Below are positions 1 through 10,750 of a stretch of DNA of 64,000 nucleotides, one piece after another. The translations under genes were made by a program, and so were the position numbers. The first letter of the stretch is position 1; every line of letters begins with the position of its first letter. The stretch comes from Caprella mutica. Taxonomy: Eukaryota > Arthropoda > Malacostraca > Amphipoda > Caprellidae. Under the pieces are notes generated by a model, which saw only the letters and a program-made list of their open reading frames with translations, ran no database searches and had not been told where the DNA came from. The stretch spans positions 147,750 through 211,749 of the forward strand of contig CANNZV010000845.1 of NCBI GenBank assembly GCA_947561585.1. The letters are read 5' to 3'.

Positions 1-554
1 ATCTTGTAAAGTAACGTAACAATAAAAAGAAACATAACAGTTTTGATTGTGTCCAAGATTTTCATGAACCTAGTTTTAAGTGAAAAATATGTTATATATA
101 TAAACTAACCCCTTCTTTACAGTTTTATAATAATAGGAATATGTATTGTAAACTGAATGAGGTATATTTTGAAATAAATGTTATGTGAGATATATATTAT
201 CAAACTATAATATTACTTGAAGGATTATAACAATACTATAATATTAAAGAATTTTGTAGAATCATTGTACAAAATTTTGGAAATAATTAAAACAATCATG
301 TTTTAGCAATAGTAAAATAGTAATATTATCCTTCAACTGTAAGTCTAAAAGTAATAGTTAGGTAAAAATATAATCCTAATTATACTTAAATTAATGCTGA
401 TTTATTTTATTCCCAAAACTTGAAAAACATCTCTCGAGAAACTGGAGCAGAGCAATAACAAACCAAATGTTGGAACAATCCAACACCAGTAACTTGTTGA
501 TCCGAAAAGGATAAGCCGAGCTACGCCTAGTGACGAGAAGGCTGAGCAGTGGAG
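1..554. other. AT-rich intergenic DNA
   Basis: No gene or recognisable repeat seen. An open frame on the minus strand running into the following tandem array has no recognisable domain and is probably chance. Confidence 0.5.
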
Positions 555-690
555 CATACTTGGTGACGACTTCAGTCATATTTGGTGACGACTTCCCTTT
601 CATATTTGTTGATGTCTTCACAGTCATACTTGATGATGACTTCACAGTCATACTTGGTGACGACTTCGCAGTCATATTTGGTGACGTCAC
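555..690. repeat. short tandem array, unit about 30 bp
   Basis: Five to six imperfect copies of a unit around GGTGACGACTTC plus CAGTCATA. The array ends in GTGACGTCAC. Open frames on both strands here arise from the repeat and carry no domain. Confidence 0.7.
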
Positions 691-2403
691 AAACCAATGC
701 CCGGTAACCTGAGGGAACCATTCATTCTGAAGGAGGAAAATAAACATGGGGGCTTCAACTCTCATGTACCTACTTTGAGAAGTCTTCTCTGATGGTACCG
801 ACACATTTAGATCATTTCACCTTGATCTTATTATTCTAAATTTTGGATTATTACTTTAGTCCAATTAACTTAGATTTCTATACTTTGAATTTACTTTAAA
901 GAAAGTTTAAATATTAATTGCTTATTGAAACATTCAAGTTATGAGCATTTAATCATTGATGTTTATTTGAAAATTAATTCTTTAAAAGAATTACTTAGAT
1001 TTCATTTGGTAGTTTACAGATTTCGAAGTTGAACATTTTAATTAAAGTAACTTTTAATTTCATTGAATATTTTAAACGAAATCTGAATATGTTTATTCAA
1101 GACGAATAAAAATAGGTTATGTAAGGCTAACAATAGTATAGATGAATACTAACCAATAATATAGCTCGTATAATATTACATAACATATATAACCATAGTT
1201 TAAGAAGAGAGAAGTTTAAGATAAGTAATAACGAATTTAGTTATACTCATATATTTTGAAATGAATATTTTGGAATTAAAATTAACTATAATGAAGTTTC
1301 TATTTTGATGTAAGATTATATTCATTTGAGATATAAAAGTTAATTAAGTTCTATTGACTATAGCATATATTCATTTGAGATATAAAAGTTAACTAAGTTC
1401 TATTGATTATAGATTATATTCATTGGAAATATGAAAAGTAATTAATCTCTATTGATTTTGAAATTAATTTCATTTGAAAATTACTTAACTTTATTTCCGA
1501 CGTTTCAAATTACGATGCTTGAAGTAGAAGATATAATAATAGTAGAAATATTATAATCGTATGCTTAGATTTTATTGATAATCTTATTTGTAAGCATTAT
1601 AATTTTGGTGCTTGAATGAAAGTAAGATGTTTATAGTTGGACTATATTGCAGTAAAGTATTAAACGAACTTTATATTTTGAAGAAAAACTCTAAGGGTGT
1701 TTTCAATGACTAGACATTCACCTGGATACTATTTCCATTTAAGTGTTTAAGAAATGAAAACATAAATATTTAATTTTTAGAAAGGTAATGGTTACTTTTA
1801 TTTAAAAAAAAAATTAAAATATAAATTTAGCAGTTATAGATTGAAGTTTTATGATTGTTCAAATTGAATTTGAGATTTATATTTTGATATTTCATGTTTT
1901 GAATTTTAGAACTAAATGAAATGGGATTTAAGGTTCAATTTTGAATAATTATAAACAAGGTTAGATATTTGAATATCTTTATTAGTTAAATAAATTCCAT
2001 AAAATGAAAATATATTTTTGATGTATGTTTCTGAATATGAGTAGAATAACTTATAAATTTTCACTCTATTTTGATTTAATATCGTGACCAGAGGTAGAAT
2101 TCATGATTACATATATGATAGGAATTGTCTTGTCATCACACTTTTGTACACACAATTTTTATGATGAAAGGACTGATCTATTTAGCAGATCAAATTTTAA
2201 TCTGAAATTCATAATACATGAATCGAGTGATTAAATTTCTTTTGTTTTAATAGATATAATTTGTGTTTCGGACTTAGAAATTTTAAGAAATTTCATAGGA
2301 TGTTTTCCGAGTGTTGTTCGAAATTTCTTAGGATATTTTTCGATTGGATTTCGATAATAAGGGTTTAGAAATTGAAATTCAACCGACAAGTCGGTTGAAA
2401 CAT
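691..2403. other. AT-rich DNA with one small tandem repeat
   Basis: No gene recognised. Three copies of a 49-bp unit starting TATATTCATT lie at about 1317-1463 (copies begin near 1317, 1366 and 1415). Confidence 0.5.
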
Positions 2404-3470
2404 GAAGGGGGGAGTGATATTAACAATAGAAAGATTGTTAATACGCTGAACTTGTATCTTTACTTAATCTTTCAATTTCTATAATTTGATAATCATTTAA
2501 TCAGACATAATCTTTTTAATCTTGTACACTGTTCATTAGAAGGAAATGCTATTTAAATTTATGGTCATGTTATTCTCGCTAGGAGCTCGAATATAATTAT
2601 AAACGAATAGCTTTGATGTAAGCCGCTAATATAACTTGTAACTTCAGAACATAACTTTATAACTTGTAACCCAGAGCTATAACTTGTAACTCAGAATATA
2701 ACTTTATAATTTGTACTAAGTTATATAACTTCATGAACTTTGTAAATCAGTTATACAACTTAGAATATTGAGTTCTTTTTCTATAGATAGAATTGAAATT
2801 AATACTTAATTAATTTAAAAAGAATTAAGTAAGTACTTCAATTATTCTAATTGAAATACTTAATTAATAGTTAGGAACTTGTAACATTTCTGATCATGTA
2901 TAGGTTAAACAGGACTCTGAAATAGTATGCTTAAATTTGGATGTTTATTAGCAAATCAGGTTTCACTAAAATGAACTATTAGTAAATCTGATCGATCTAT
3001 ATGTTAATCGTATAGAAAGCCATTACCACTAGCGTGTTAAATTTGAATAATGCATTGTGTGTTATTTCTATCTGCAGTGAGTAGAAAAACATCTTTGAAA
3101 AGTACTATCAGTACCTCAACAGAAGTTTATTCACTCACTGGAAGGTTGGACTCTCCACTTCAACCTTTAAATACCATTGGCACCTAACTAAAGTGTTCAT
3201 AGTTCGCGATGGTCTCTTGAAGACTGGTTGGTCGGACCAAGTCCGGTCGGACTTGTCCATCCACGGGTTTCGTGAGTTGGCTACTCAGACCCTTGTTTAC
3301 TTTAAAACCCTTAAGTTTACTCAACCGCTAGTTTATTTAAAACTTGTGTTGTGTTATTTGAAGGCTTGTGCGTAAGTCTTAGAACTCTGTACTATTTGAA
3401 CTTTAATATAAGTACACCCATTTAAAACTTCCTTGTGTTTAATTTACTTCCTAAAAACTTTTACCGTTTA
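2404..3470 (+). mobile_element. possible LTR preceded by a polypurine tract
   Basis: The purine run GAAGGGGGGAG at about 2404 is followed by TGATATTAAC, the usual arrangement at the 3-prime LTR boundary of a gypsy-type retrotransposon. The following kilobase has a TATA-like motif near 3170 and a GC-richer stretch at 3200-3300, as LTR promoter and R regions often do. I found no second LTR, no matching CA end and no coding relic directly upstream, so the end coordinate is a guess. Confidence 0.25.
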
Positions 3471-3844
3471 GTCATTTGTCAGTTTAATAGAATTCAATCA
3501 ATTACCTCCAAGTCTCTTCAAGTTAAGATAATACAAATAATTGTTAAAGAACCCGGAGACTTAATTTGCTCTATGGGATAAGTTTATTAACAAGACTCAT
3601 CTACTTAGAAAATAGGTGATAATTTACTATCAATCCCATAGGAAAAGGGCAATTTAATAAATATATTTTATACTGTTCTTTATTTACCAATAATGATTTC
3701 ATTGCTGATATCACTTCAATATTTTCTATTCGGCCCCTATATTTAAAGATGTTGTTTATTCTTATATAATTCACTCTCTTCCTAACATTCTTTCACGTCA
3801 TTATTTTACTATTTCATTTTCTATATTCGTATATTTTGTATTTA

Positions 3845-4057
3845 CATTAGGCATTTTGTCCGTTAGGCATTTTGTTCATTAGGCATTTTGTCTGCTAGGC
3901 ATTTTGTTCATTAGGTATTTTGTCCGTTAGGCATTTTGTCCATTAGGCTTTTTGTCCGTTAGGCATTTTGTCCGGTAGTCCTTTTGTCCGTTAGGCCTTT
4001 TGTCCGTAGGGATTTTGTCCATAGGGATTTTGTCCGTAGGCGGTTTGTCCTAGTACC
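3845..4057. repeat. solitary foldback arm: TTAGGCATTTTGTCCG array
   Basis: Ten or more copies of a 15-17 bp word of the type AGGCATTTTGTCCGTT, changing to GTAGGGATTTTGTCC at the right. The right edge reads TTTGTCCTAGTACC. In reverse complement this starts GGTACTAGGACAAA, which resembles the terminus GGGTCAAGGACAAAATCC of the MULE-containing element at 44540-45790. No opposite arm is visible nearby, so this is probably a half element. Confidence 0.6.
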
Positions 4058-4260
4058 ATGGCTAGAAAATATAATTTTGAAATTCGGCACCTATTTCAAG
4101 TTGAAAATAGGTTTTTGCGAAAGCACTTATTTCGTGACTCTGAAAACAGAAGAAAAAACAGAATTTAATCATAGGAACCGTTACATCAAAATAACATTAT
4201 TTGATTTATGGTCATTCTTTTTCTGAAATATCGAAATGTTTAAAATTTATACTTTTCCAG

Positions 4261-5115
4261 GTACCGAAAGTAGCATCCACGTCGCTTGTTGAGTCTTTCC
4301 TATCCATTCTCGGCAAAGAATACCTAATTACTGAGCTTGGAAGAAGCCAACAGCATACTGTTCTCAGAAACCTAATGCCTCATCTGCAGTTAGGGTAAAC
4401 TGACGAAAATCCAAGAGAGTTTCTGAATGTGATGGTTGTGAGATAATATCCTTTTGCTAGGATACTCTATGCTTATAGGTTTTAGTAATCTTATGTAACA
4501 TCTTGTAAGACTAAGATATAAGAGAAGGTAAGATGCCGCATTTTGATGAAAATAAGCAACAAAAATTATCCAGAAAGTCCTGCTATGTTCAAGAAATTTC
4601 TCAAGAAGTATAATACTTTCATCATGAAGAAGTTTCACAAGGAAAGGCCTCCAAATTTTTTTTACAACGATGTGCCAACATTTCCTGAGTTCGTAGAATA
4701 TCTGACGAACACTGCTACAGAGGAGTACAATGAACACTGGCATCCCTATTTTCAAATCTGCTCACCGTGTCACACTAACTACAAGGCCGCCATGAAGCTC
4801 AAGACTTTCCAAGAGGACATAGAAACTCTGGTGAAAATCACAGGATTTCCGCAATTTAGAGGCAAATTCAACCATAAAACTTTGGGGAGAAACGTACTGG
4901 AAAATGATTTTCGCAACATGCATACTCTTGATCTTTCTGATAATTATTTGGGGATGTTTAGAAAGGAGGAGATAGAAAGTTTGGTGCATTTCTACTCTCA
5001 GATAACTCTGAAACAAGTTTTCATGCTATTTGATGCATACAGGATAAATTTTGGATATGAAGTTATTCCATTTTATAAAATAACAAAGAAGCAGTTGTAC
5101 GATAGACTGACATAG
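4261..5115 (+). pseudogene. carbohydrate sulfotransferase pseudogene (CHST11-14/HNK-1 type)
   Basis: Enzymes of this family are Golgi type II membrane proteins that transfer sulfate from PAPS to glycosaminoglycan or other glycan chains. One reading frame shows the three family landmarks in order. The 5-prime phosphosulfate loop PKVASTS is at about 4264. A 3-prime phosphate motif reading VVR, stop, YPFARILYAYR lies at 4435-4479. The C-terminal block contains FPEFVEYL and EHWHPYFQICSPCHTNY, about 60-85 residues into the last open stretch. The frame stays constant but carries stops at 4396, 4444, 4483, 4486 and 4519; the final 190 codons (4543-5115) are open to a TAG. The sequence just before 4261 ends TTTTCCAG, which could be a splice acceptor, or the homology may continue upstream without an intron. 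Five stops inside conserved sequence argue for a pseudogene. A split gene that uses only the 3-prime part cannot be excluded without transcripts. Confidence 0.8.
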
Positions 5116-5179
5116 TTCAAAGTCTATCTATTTTTTCCTAGATATTTAATTACATAAAACCACCCAGCTAACCATATCC

Positions 5180-5700
5180 TCTCTGTCCCGCGTGGGACAG
5201 AGGGGGACATCTATCGCTAGCGAGGGACAGAGAGGGACGGGGGATTTCAGACGTCTGCAGACGTCTGAAATCCCACGTCTTTCCAACGTCTGAAATCCCA
5301 CTCACGTCCCACGTCTTACAAAAGCGGGATGTCCCTCGTCTGTCCCACGTCTTAAATCCCACTCACATCCCACGTCTTTCCCACGCGGGATGTCCCTCTC
5401 TGTCCCAGGCGGGATGTCCCTCTCTGTCCCACGTGGGATATCCCTCTCTGTCCCACGCGGGATGTCCCTCTCTGTCCCTCGTCTGTTTTACGCGGGAATA
5501 AGTACGCGGGATGTCCCTCTCTGTCCCACGTCTGTCCCACGCGGGATGTCCCTCTCTGTCCCACGTGGGATGTCCCTCTCTGTCCCACGTCTGTCCCACG
5601 TGGGATGTCCCTCTCTGTCCCACGCGGGATATCCCTCTCTGTCCCACGTCTGTCCTACGCGGGATGTTCCTCTCTGTCTCTCGTCTGTTTTACGCGGGAA
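5180..5700. repeat. left subterminal array (GTCCCACGCGGGATGTCCCTCTCT)
   Basis: Repeated 22-24 bp words containing the palindromes CCCACGTGGG or CCCGCGTGGG, alternating with GATGTCCCTCTCT. Several frames are open because the unit lacks stops. These are repeat artefacts, not proteins. Confidence 0.85.
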
Positions 5701-5749
5701 AAAGTTAAACCAAAAAGGTATATCTATCTCAAACTTTATTTACGTATCA

Positions 5750-6410
5750 TAACTAGGTAGGTATTCATAAACAGATGTTGGTATCTACTATCTAGGTAGG
5801 CATTGATGAATAATACTAGGTAGTAGGTAAGTAGGTACGGATTGATGAACACTACCTAGTACGTATACTAGGTAGGTAGGTATTGGTACTGGTAGGTATC
5901 TAGGTAGGTATTGTCAAACAGTTATAGGTAACTAGATAAGCATTGATAAACACTAGTAGATAACTAGGTAGGCATTGACAAACAGTTGTAGGTAACTAGG
6001 TAGGTATTGATGAATACTAGTAGGTAACTAGGACCTAGATTGGTATTTATATACAGTTGTAGGCCACTAGGTAGGCAATGTTAAACACAAGAAGGTAACT
6101 AATTAGGTATTGATAAGCAGATGTAGGCAACTAGGTAGGCATTGATAAACACCAGTAGGTAACTAGGTAGGTATTGACAAACAGTAATGTAGGTAACTAA
6201 GTAGGTACTGGTAAATACTACGTAATAGGTAAGTAGTGATAACCACCAGTAGGTACAGATTGGTTGTTATCACTTGTAGGTTACTAGGTAGTTATAAATA
6301 AACTCTAGTAAGTAACTAGATAGGTATAAGGTAGTGATACCACCAGAAGGTAACTATTGGTAATATCAATTAACAGTTATAGGTAATTAGGTAGTTGATA
6401 ACATTAATTA
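5750..6410. repeat. 32-bp tandem array (AACTAGGTAGG...)
   Basis: About 20 degenerate copies of AACTAGGTAGGTATTGATAA-type units. Two 32-bp subtypes tend to alternate, one with an ACAG-type and one with an ACTAG-type second half, giving a loose 64-bp higher-order period. Confidence 0.75.
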
Positions 6411-6582
6411 ACATTATCAATACAAATATTAATAAATAACTTTATACACATTCTAATCATTTACTTTAAAAAATAAAATATACCAAAATGTAGAATATTA
6501 AATTATATTTATTTAAAATAATTTTAAGAAGCACACAAGTTATCAAGTTGCATAAAGATTATTTCAATACTACTTCTACCAT

Positions 6583-6720
6583 GTCCAGGATGGCTGAGTG
6601 GTAGCGACGCAGGCTTCAATAGTACATCACACTAGAGTCCTGAGTTCGATTCCCGAGATGACCACTACAATTCTTTCTCCATTTCTTCCCATTTAATTTG
6701 TATATAACAATATGTAATAT
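6583..6720 (+). repeat. tRNA-like (SINE-like) core, copy 1
   Basis: Starts GTCCAGGATGGCTGAGTGG, containing a consensus pol III A box (TGGCTGAGTGG, 6591-6601), with a B box AGTTCGATTCC at 6643-6653. The start resembles the 5-prime part of tRNA-Leu or tRNA-Ser, but the 3-prime side does not pair with GTCCAGG, so it is not a functional tRNA. It is followed by an AT-rich body containing CCATTTAATTTGTATATAAC, shared with the copies at 17215-17347 and 59384-59520. Confidence 0.75.
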
Positions 6721-6859
6721 TAAAATAAATGATATACAGCCAAATGTACATATACAATATATGCAATATGGTAAGAAATTGCAATAATGATTAGTATGAT
6801 CTTTTTTATTTCTTATACATATTTATATACCCCAATTAACCGAAGTAGTTTGAGCCGAA

Positions 6860-7450
6860 AGAGAGATATGTCCCCCTTGCAGAGGGGGACATCCACACTC
6901 TGTCCCACGTCTTGCAGAGGGGGACATCCGCACTCTGTCCCACGTCTTGCAGAGGGGGACATCCGCACTCTGTCCCACGTCTTGCAGAGGGGGACATCCG
7001 CACTCTGTCCCACGTCTTGCAGAGGGGGACATCCGCACTCTGTCCCACGTCTTCACACTCTGTCCCACGTCTTGCAGAGGGGGATTTTCCCACTCTGTCC
7101 CACGTCTTGAATACTGACTCTGTCCCACGTGGGTCCCACGTCTTATTTCCCTCTTCCCTCTATAGCGAGGGACATCCGCACTCTGTCCCACGTGGGTCCC
7201 ACGTCTTGAATCCCTCTATAGCTAGGGACATCCACACTCTGTCCCACGTGGGTCCCACGTCTTGAAAACGGAGTGGGGTAAGACGTGGGACAGGTGGATG
7301 TCCCCCTCTGTCAGAGGGGGACAAGACGTGGGATCAGTGCTAATGAAGAGGGTTAGACGTCTGCAAGACGTCTGATGTCCCCCGCCCCACGTCTTGCCCC
7401 ACGTCTTAAATCCCTCTATAGCGAGGGGTATCAGACGTCTTAAGACGTGG
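6860..7450. repeat. right subterminal array (GACATCCGCACTCTGTCCCACGTC)
   Basis: About seven copies of a roughly 36-bp unit containing CTTGCAGAGGGGGACATCCG and CACTCTGTCCCACGT, then degenerate copies with TCCCTCTATAGCGAGGG palindromes. Together with 5180-5700 it forms the inverted arms of the element at 5163-7475. Confidence 0.8.
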
Positions 7451-7475
7451 GACAAACAGCTTTTGGTTAGCTGGG

Positions 7476-8450
7476 CATAGGATCTTTAATTTTACGGTAA
7501 AGTAAATTTTGAAAAATCTAAAGGTAAAGATATCCTAAATCTATAACTTGGTAGAAGATGTAATCGATTTTGAAAGATTTTTGTTCTAACCTAAATTTCG
7601 ATTTTTTTTTTTAAATTTTCCACTTTTTCTAAAAAAAATCAAACTATCAATAATAAAGTGCAGGTAAATTTCGTACATCGGTCAGTTATGTATCGGAAAT
7701 TTAGTTGGGGACTTAAACTATGTAAGTTTTCTTTAACAGCATTTCAACGAAACACTAGCGAAGCCTGAAGGTAAACAATCTCAAATTATTATAATTGAAT
7801 TTAAATTTTATTGAAAATTTTATAATATTTATATGACTTTTATTAATATAAATGAAAATACGAAATAATAAGGTAAGTAAAATAAAACAAAGATATTATC
7901 AACTAATTATATAGTTACACCTTTTAATGATAGTTACACCTCTTTTTAATTTAATTTCTGTAGAGTTCTATAAAGGTTTAACTAAACCATATAACTGAAA
8001 ATCTGAAAAAAGACGGAGAGTAGAATATTGGTTAAACCATATAATTTAAGGAATTCGTTGTGGTGTGCTGCATGTCCGGTATAACGGACAGACAATTTTT
8101 GTACTTTTGCCCTATATTTTAAAGATCGTCCATGGTACGAGCCTTACCTGTAGTTTTGAAATCAAAAAGTTTCCTCTTTCAATGAAAACAAATACTTTTG
8201 ATATATTACATATTTCATATTGTTATGTTTTATATTTTCAAGTTTCACATTTTTTATATATTAAATAAAAAAAAAATTATGTTTAACATTTATAATGTTT
8301 CATATTTTTATTTTTTACATTTTAAATGTTTCATATTTTTATATTTTATACTCTAAAAGATTAGTCCGAAATCAGTTCCTATAGTCAGTGTTTCTATTAT
8401 AGAATAGAAGATAATGATATTTATTAATAAGATAGCCCCAGAACGTGACC
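7476..8450. other. AT-rich intergenic DNA
   Basis: No gene recognised. A small palindrome GTCCGGTATAACGGAC lies near 8073. A 67-codon open frame from 8065 has no recognisable domain. Confidence 0.5.
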
Positions 8451-8451
8451 A

Positions 8452-8556
8452 AAAATTCGTCCGTGGAAAATTCGTCAACGGAAAATTCATTCACAGAAAA
8501 TTTGTCCATGGAAAATTCATTCACAGAAAATTTGTCCATGGAAAATTCATATATTT
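8452..8556. repeat. solitary foldback arm: CCATGGAAAATTCATTCACAG array
   Basis: Six short units of the form GTCCGTGGAAAATTCG / CCATGGAAAATTCATTCA, preceded by GTGACCAAAAATTCG. The inverse-orientation word (CCGTGGACGAATTTT) occurs at 24666-24775, 16 kb away. No partner arm is seen close by. Confidence 0.6.
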
Positions 8557-9409
8557 TAGTAGGGGTTTAACGTCTGCTTCGGAACCAAAGGCCATATCGC
8601 TGACGTCAAAAGGAAATTAAGTAAAAAGGGACTAGAAGAAGCAGTCAGATAGGAAAGTGGCTCCATGAACAAAGTCACTTACCACCGTCGGTGACAATGC
8701 TCATGGATGCAGAAAAGCTACTCCGTGAATGCAGTCACTTACCAAGGAATGTGACGAAACGGGACACAAGCACCGGTGGCTGCACTCACGGATGGAAGAG
8801 GAAAATGAAGAGGTGATAGTAAATGAAGCATACGAGCCTACCTAACACAAAAATCTAAGACCTCGTAGTTGAAGAGCATAACCCTATAGCGCTATCCTCT
8901 AAAACTGCAAGTAGCGTTAAAAAATGAAAATTCGTATAATCAAATAAAATGGAGCAAATATGTTGTGTTCAATATTTGGATATAAAGTAGTTTAATGTAT
9001 GTAGGTAATGGTACTTATGTAATATACTTTGTTTTGCTTGTTAGTTTGTTGTACTGCATAGTTCATGGTTGATTAATGAAACATTAAGCTTGATACATAA
9101 TCGCAATATAATTACTATTAATTTGAGATAAAATATTTGGTGCCTAAGCGTTCTCGGAACTAATTAAGGATGACTCTGTACCAATTGACTTTTTTAACTA
9201 CATTGAAGCTACCTATATTGGAACAAAAATGGGAAAATAAATGCAACGCAAAAGTTGAATTTTGGAATGTTCAAGAGAGATTACTACAGGATTTGCCACG
9301 AATTATCAAAACTATACATATAAGGTTTCCACTCCATAATGAAAGCATCAATAACGAGTGAGCATACTAATATTTGAAAATTTATAGCAGAGTTGGTGAA
9401 GGAACAAGA
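8557..9409. other. unassigned sequence
   Basis: A less AT-rich stretch at 8640-8830 has repeated CAGTCACTTACC / GTCACTTACCA words. Nothing recognisable as a gene. Confidence 0.4.
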
Positions 9410-9620
9410 ATTAATCCAAACAAAAATAATTGAGATAAAATTTGGGGCGACACACAGTGTAAAATAGCAAAATATAGAGATATTGACGGAAAAATATAAA
9501 ACTTAGTATTGCAATACCCCCTGAATAATACAGGTAATTTTTTGCTAAATTTTGCCCATGTTTTGAATCATTGAAAAATTCCAGCTATTGGTTTTAAATA
9601 TTTGACTCATTTTTTATTTT
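9410..9620 (+). repeat. fragment of the dispersed mariner-associated segment
   Basis: GTATTGCAATAC, TTGCCCATGTTTTG and CCAGCTATT occur here in the same order and spacing as at about 24390-24490, marking a diverged tail of the same repeat family. Confidence 0.5.
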
Positions 9621-10030
9621 TTAGTACCTTTTCTGTAATAATCGATATAAAATAATAAATTACAATGGTATCATACTTACTGACTTCTGATTTATGAGAA
9701 CACCTCTCCTCGATAACTTATATTTTCTAAATAAGTTAGTTGATTTCACAATGTCCATTTATCCAATGAAATTGTTATTATCGTTAGTTATATTGTTATT
9801 ATAAATGGGCCTAAGAAACAGATATTGTTATCATCTTTATATTATTATTTTATTTTCCTATGCGCCTACGAAACAAAAACTTATCAAAACAAATTATTTA
9901 ATATATCAAGTCTGTATTATTTCTAATTAAATAAATCCATTTTAAAAGTCAGTAAGTATGATACCATTATAATTTATTATTCTATTTCGATTATTTTCTG
10001 TGCGCCCAGAAAACAGAAAAGATCCATTTT
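9600..10030. mobile_element. inverted-repeat (MITE-like) element
   Basis: About 90 bp at 9610-9690 (containing AATGGTATCATACTTACTGA) recurs inverted at 9945-10030, with roughly 250 bp between. No coding capacity. Exact ends and target duplication not resolved. Confidence 0.6.
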
Positions 10031-10748
10031 TTATTTTAAATCACAAATTATATAAACAACATATATTAAATTTCAATTTACTTCTTCTTCACAATATTTT
10101 AGATTTAATATAAAACGTTAATATTCAATTTATAAAATAAAACAGTTATTTTTTAAAACAGAGAGAGTAATTGATATTGTTCGATCTATTTCTTTTTCAC
10201 TTCACTCTTTTTATTTCAGATGTCAGTCAGTTTATTTTAAACCCCACAAATTGGATATTGATTAGTATCAATTAAATAAAAAATAAAAATAAAATGGGAT
10301 TTTGTAATTTGTATTTCAATAAAAGTAAAACCAAATCCTTTGGTATAACCATAACCAGATGTTTAAAGTAGATAGAAGTGAAAGTAGACCTATCCAAAAG
10401 TAAAATATAAGTAAGAATAGACTGATCTAAAAGTAGATACAGGTTTAGCTCTTACAGCGGACGATCTTTGAATGGACCTACAAAGGACAAAAATTGTATT
10501 GGTTTTCAGATCGCTACAATGAACTCTTCAAATTATGTGGTTTAACAAATATTTCATTTGTCTACCAAGTATCTAGGCAAACATTGATTATATTCAGATG
10601 TATTACAATTGACATTCAACAATTATATATTGTTTTTAAGATTTTCATTATTTTGGTTTTGCTACCCTTTTCCGCCACATTTTCTTTGATTAGAAAATTT
10701 CAATAGAAATTTGAAGAAAGCGTGACTATTCTATATTATATTCAAATA
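10031..10748. other. AT-rich intergenic DNA
   Basis: Nothing recognisable. A 70-codon open frame at 10494-10706 has no identifiable domain. Confidence 0.4.
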
Positions 10749-10750
10749 TA

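Larger units (their letters stand above)
5163..7475. mobile_element. non-autonomous DNA transposon, CCCAGCTAACC termini
   Basis: The left end CCCAGCTAACCATATCC and the right end (reverse complement CCCAGCTAACCAAAAGC) are inverted repeats. Both are flanked by CA (5161-5162, 7476-7477), a likely 2-bp target duplication. Length is 2313 bp. Arms at both ends are arrays built from GTCCCACG and GGGACAT words; the centre holds an array of 32-bp units and a tRNA-like core. No transposase is present. The termini match the other CCCAG elements in this window, including the transposase-bearing element at 30914-42016. Confidence 0.8.

Noticed and set aside
391..804. 137-codon minus-strand frame
   Set aside because: Its central part is the 30-bp tandem array and no domain is visible.
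6583..6660. Functional tRNA gene
   Set aside because: A and B boxes are present but the acceptor and other stems do not pair, and the same sequence recurs as a dispersed repeat core.
5168..7455. Many overlapping Gly/Arg/Trp- and Ser/Pro-rich frames
   Set aside because: Artefacts of the GTCCCACG word arrays of the element at 5163-7475.
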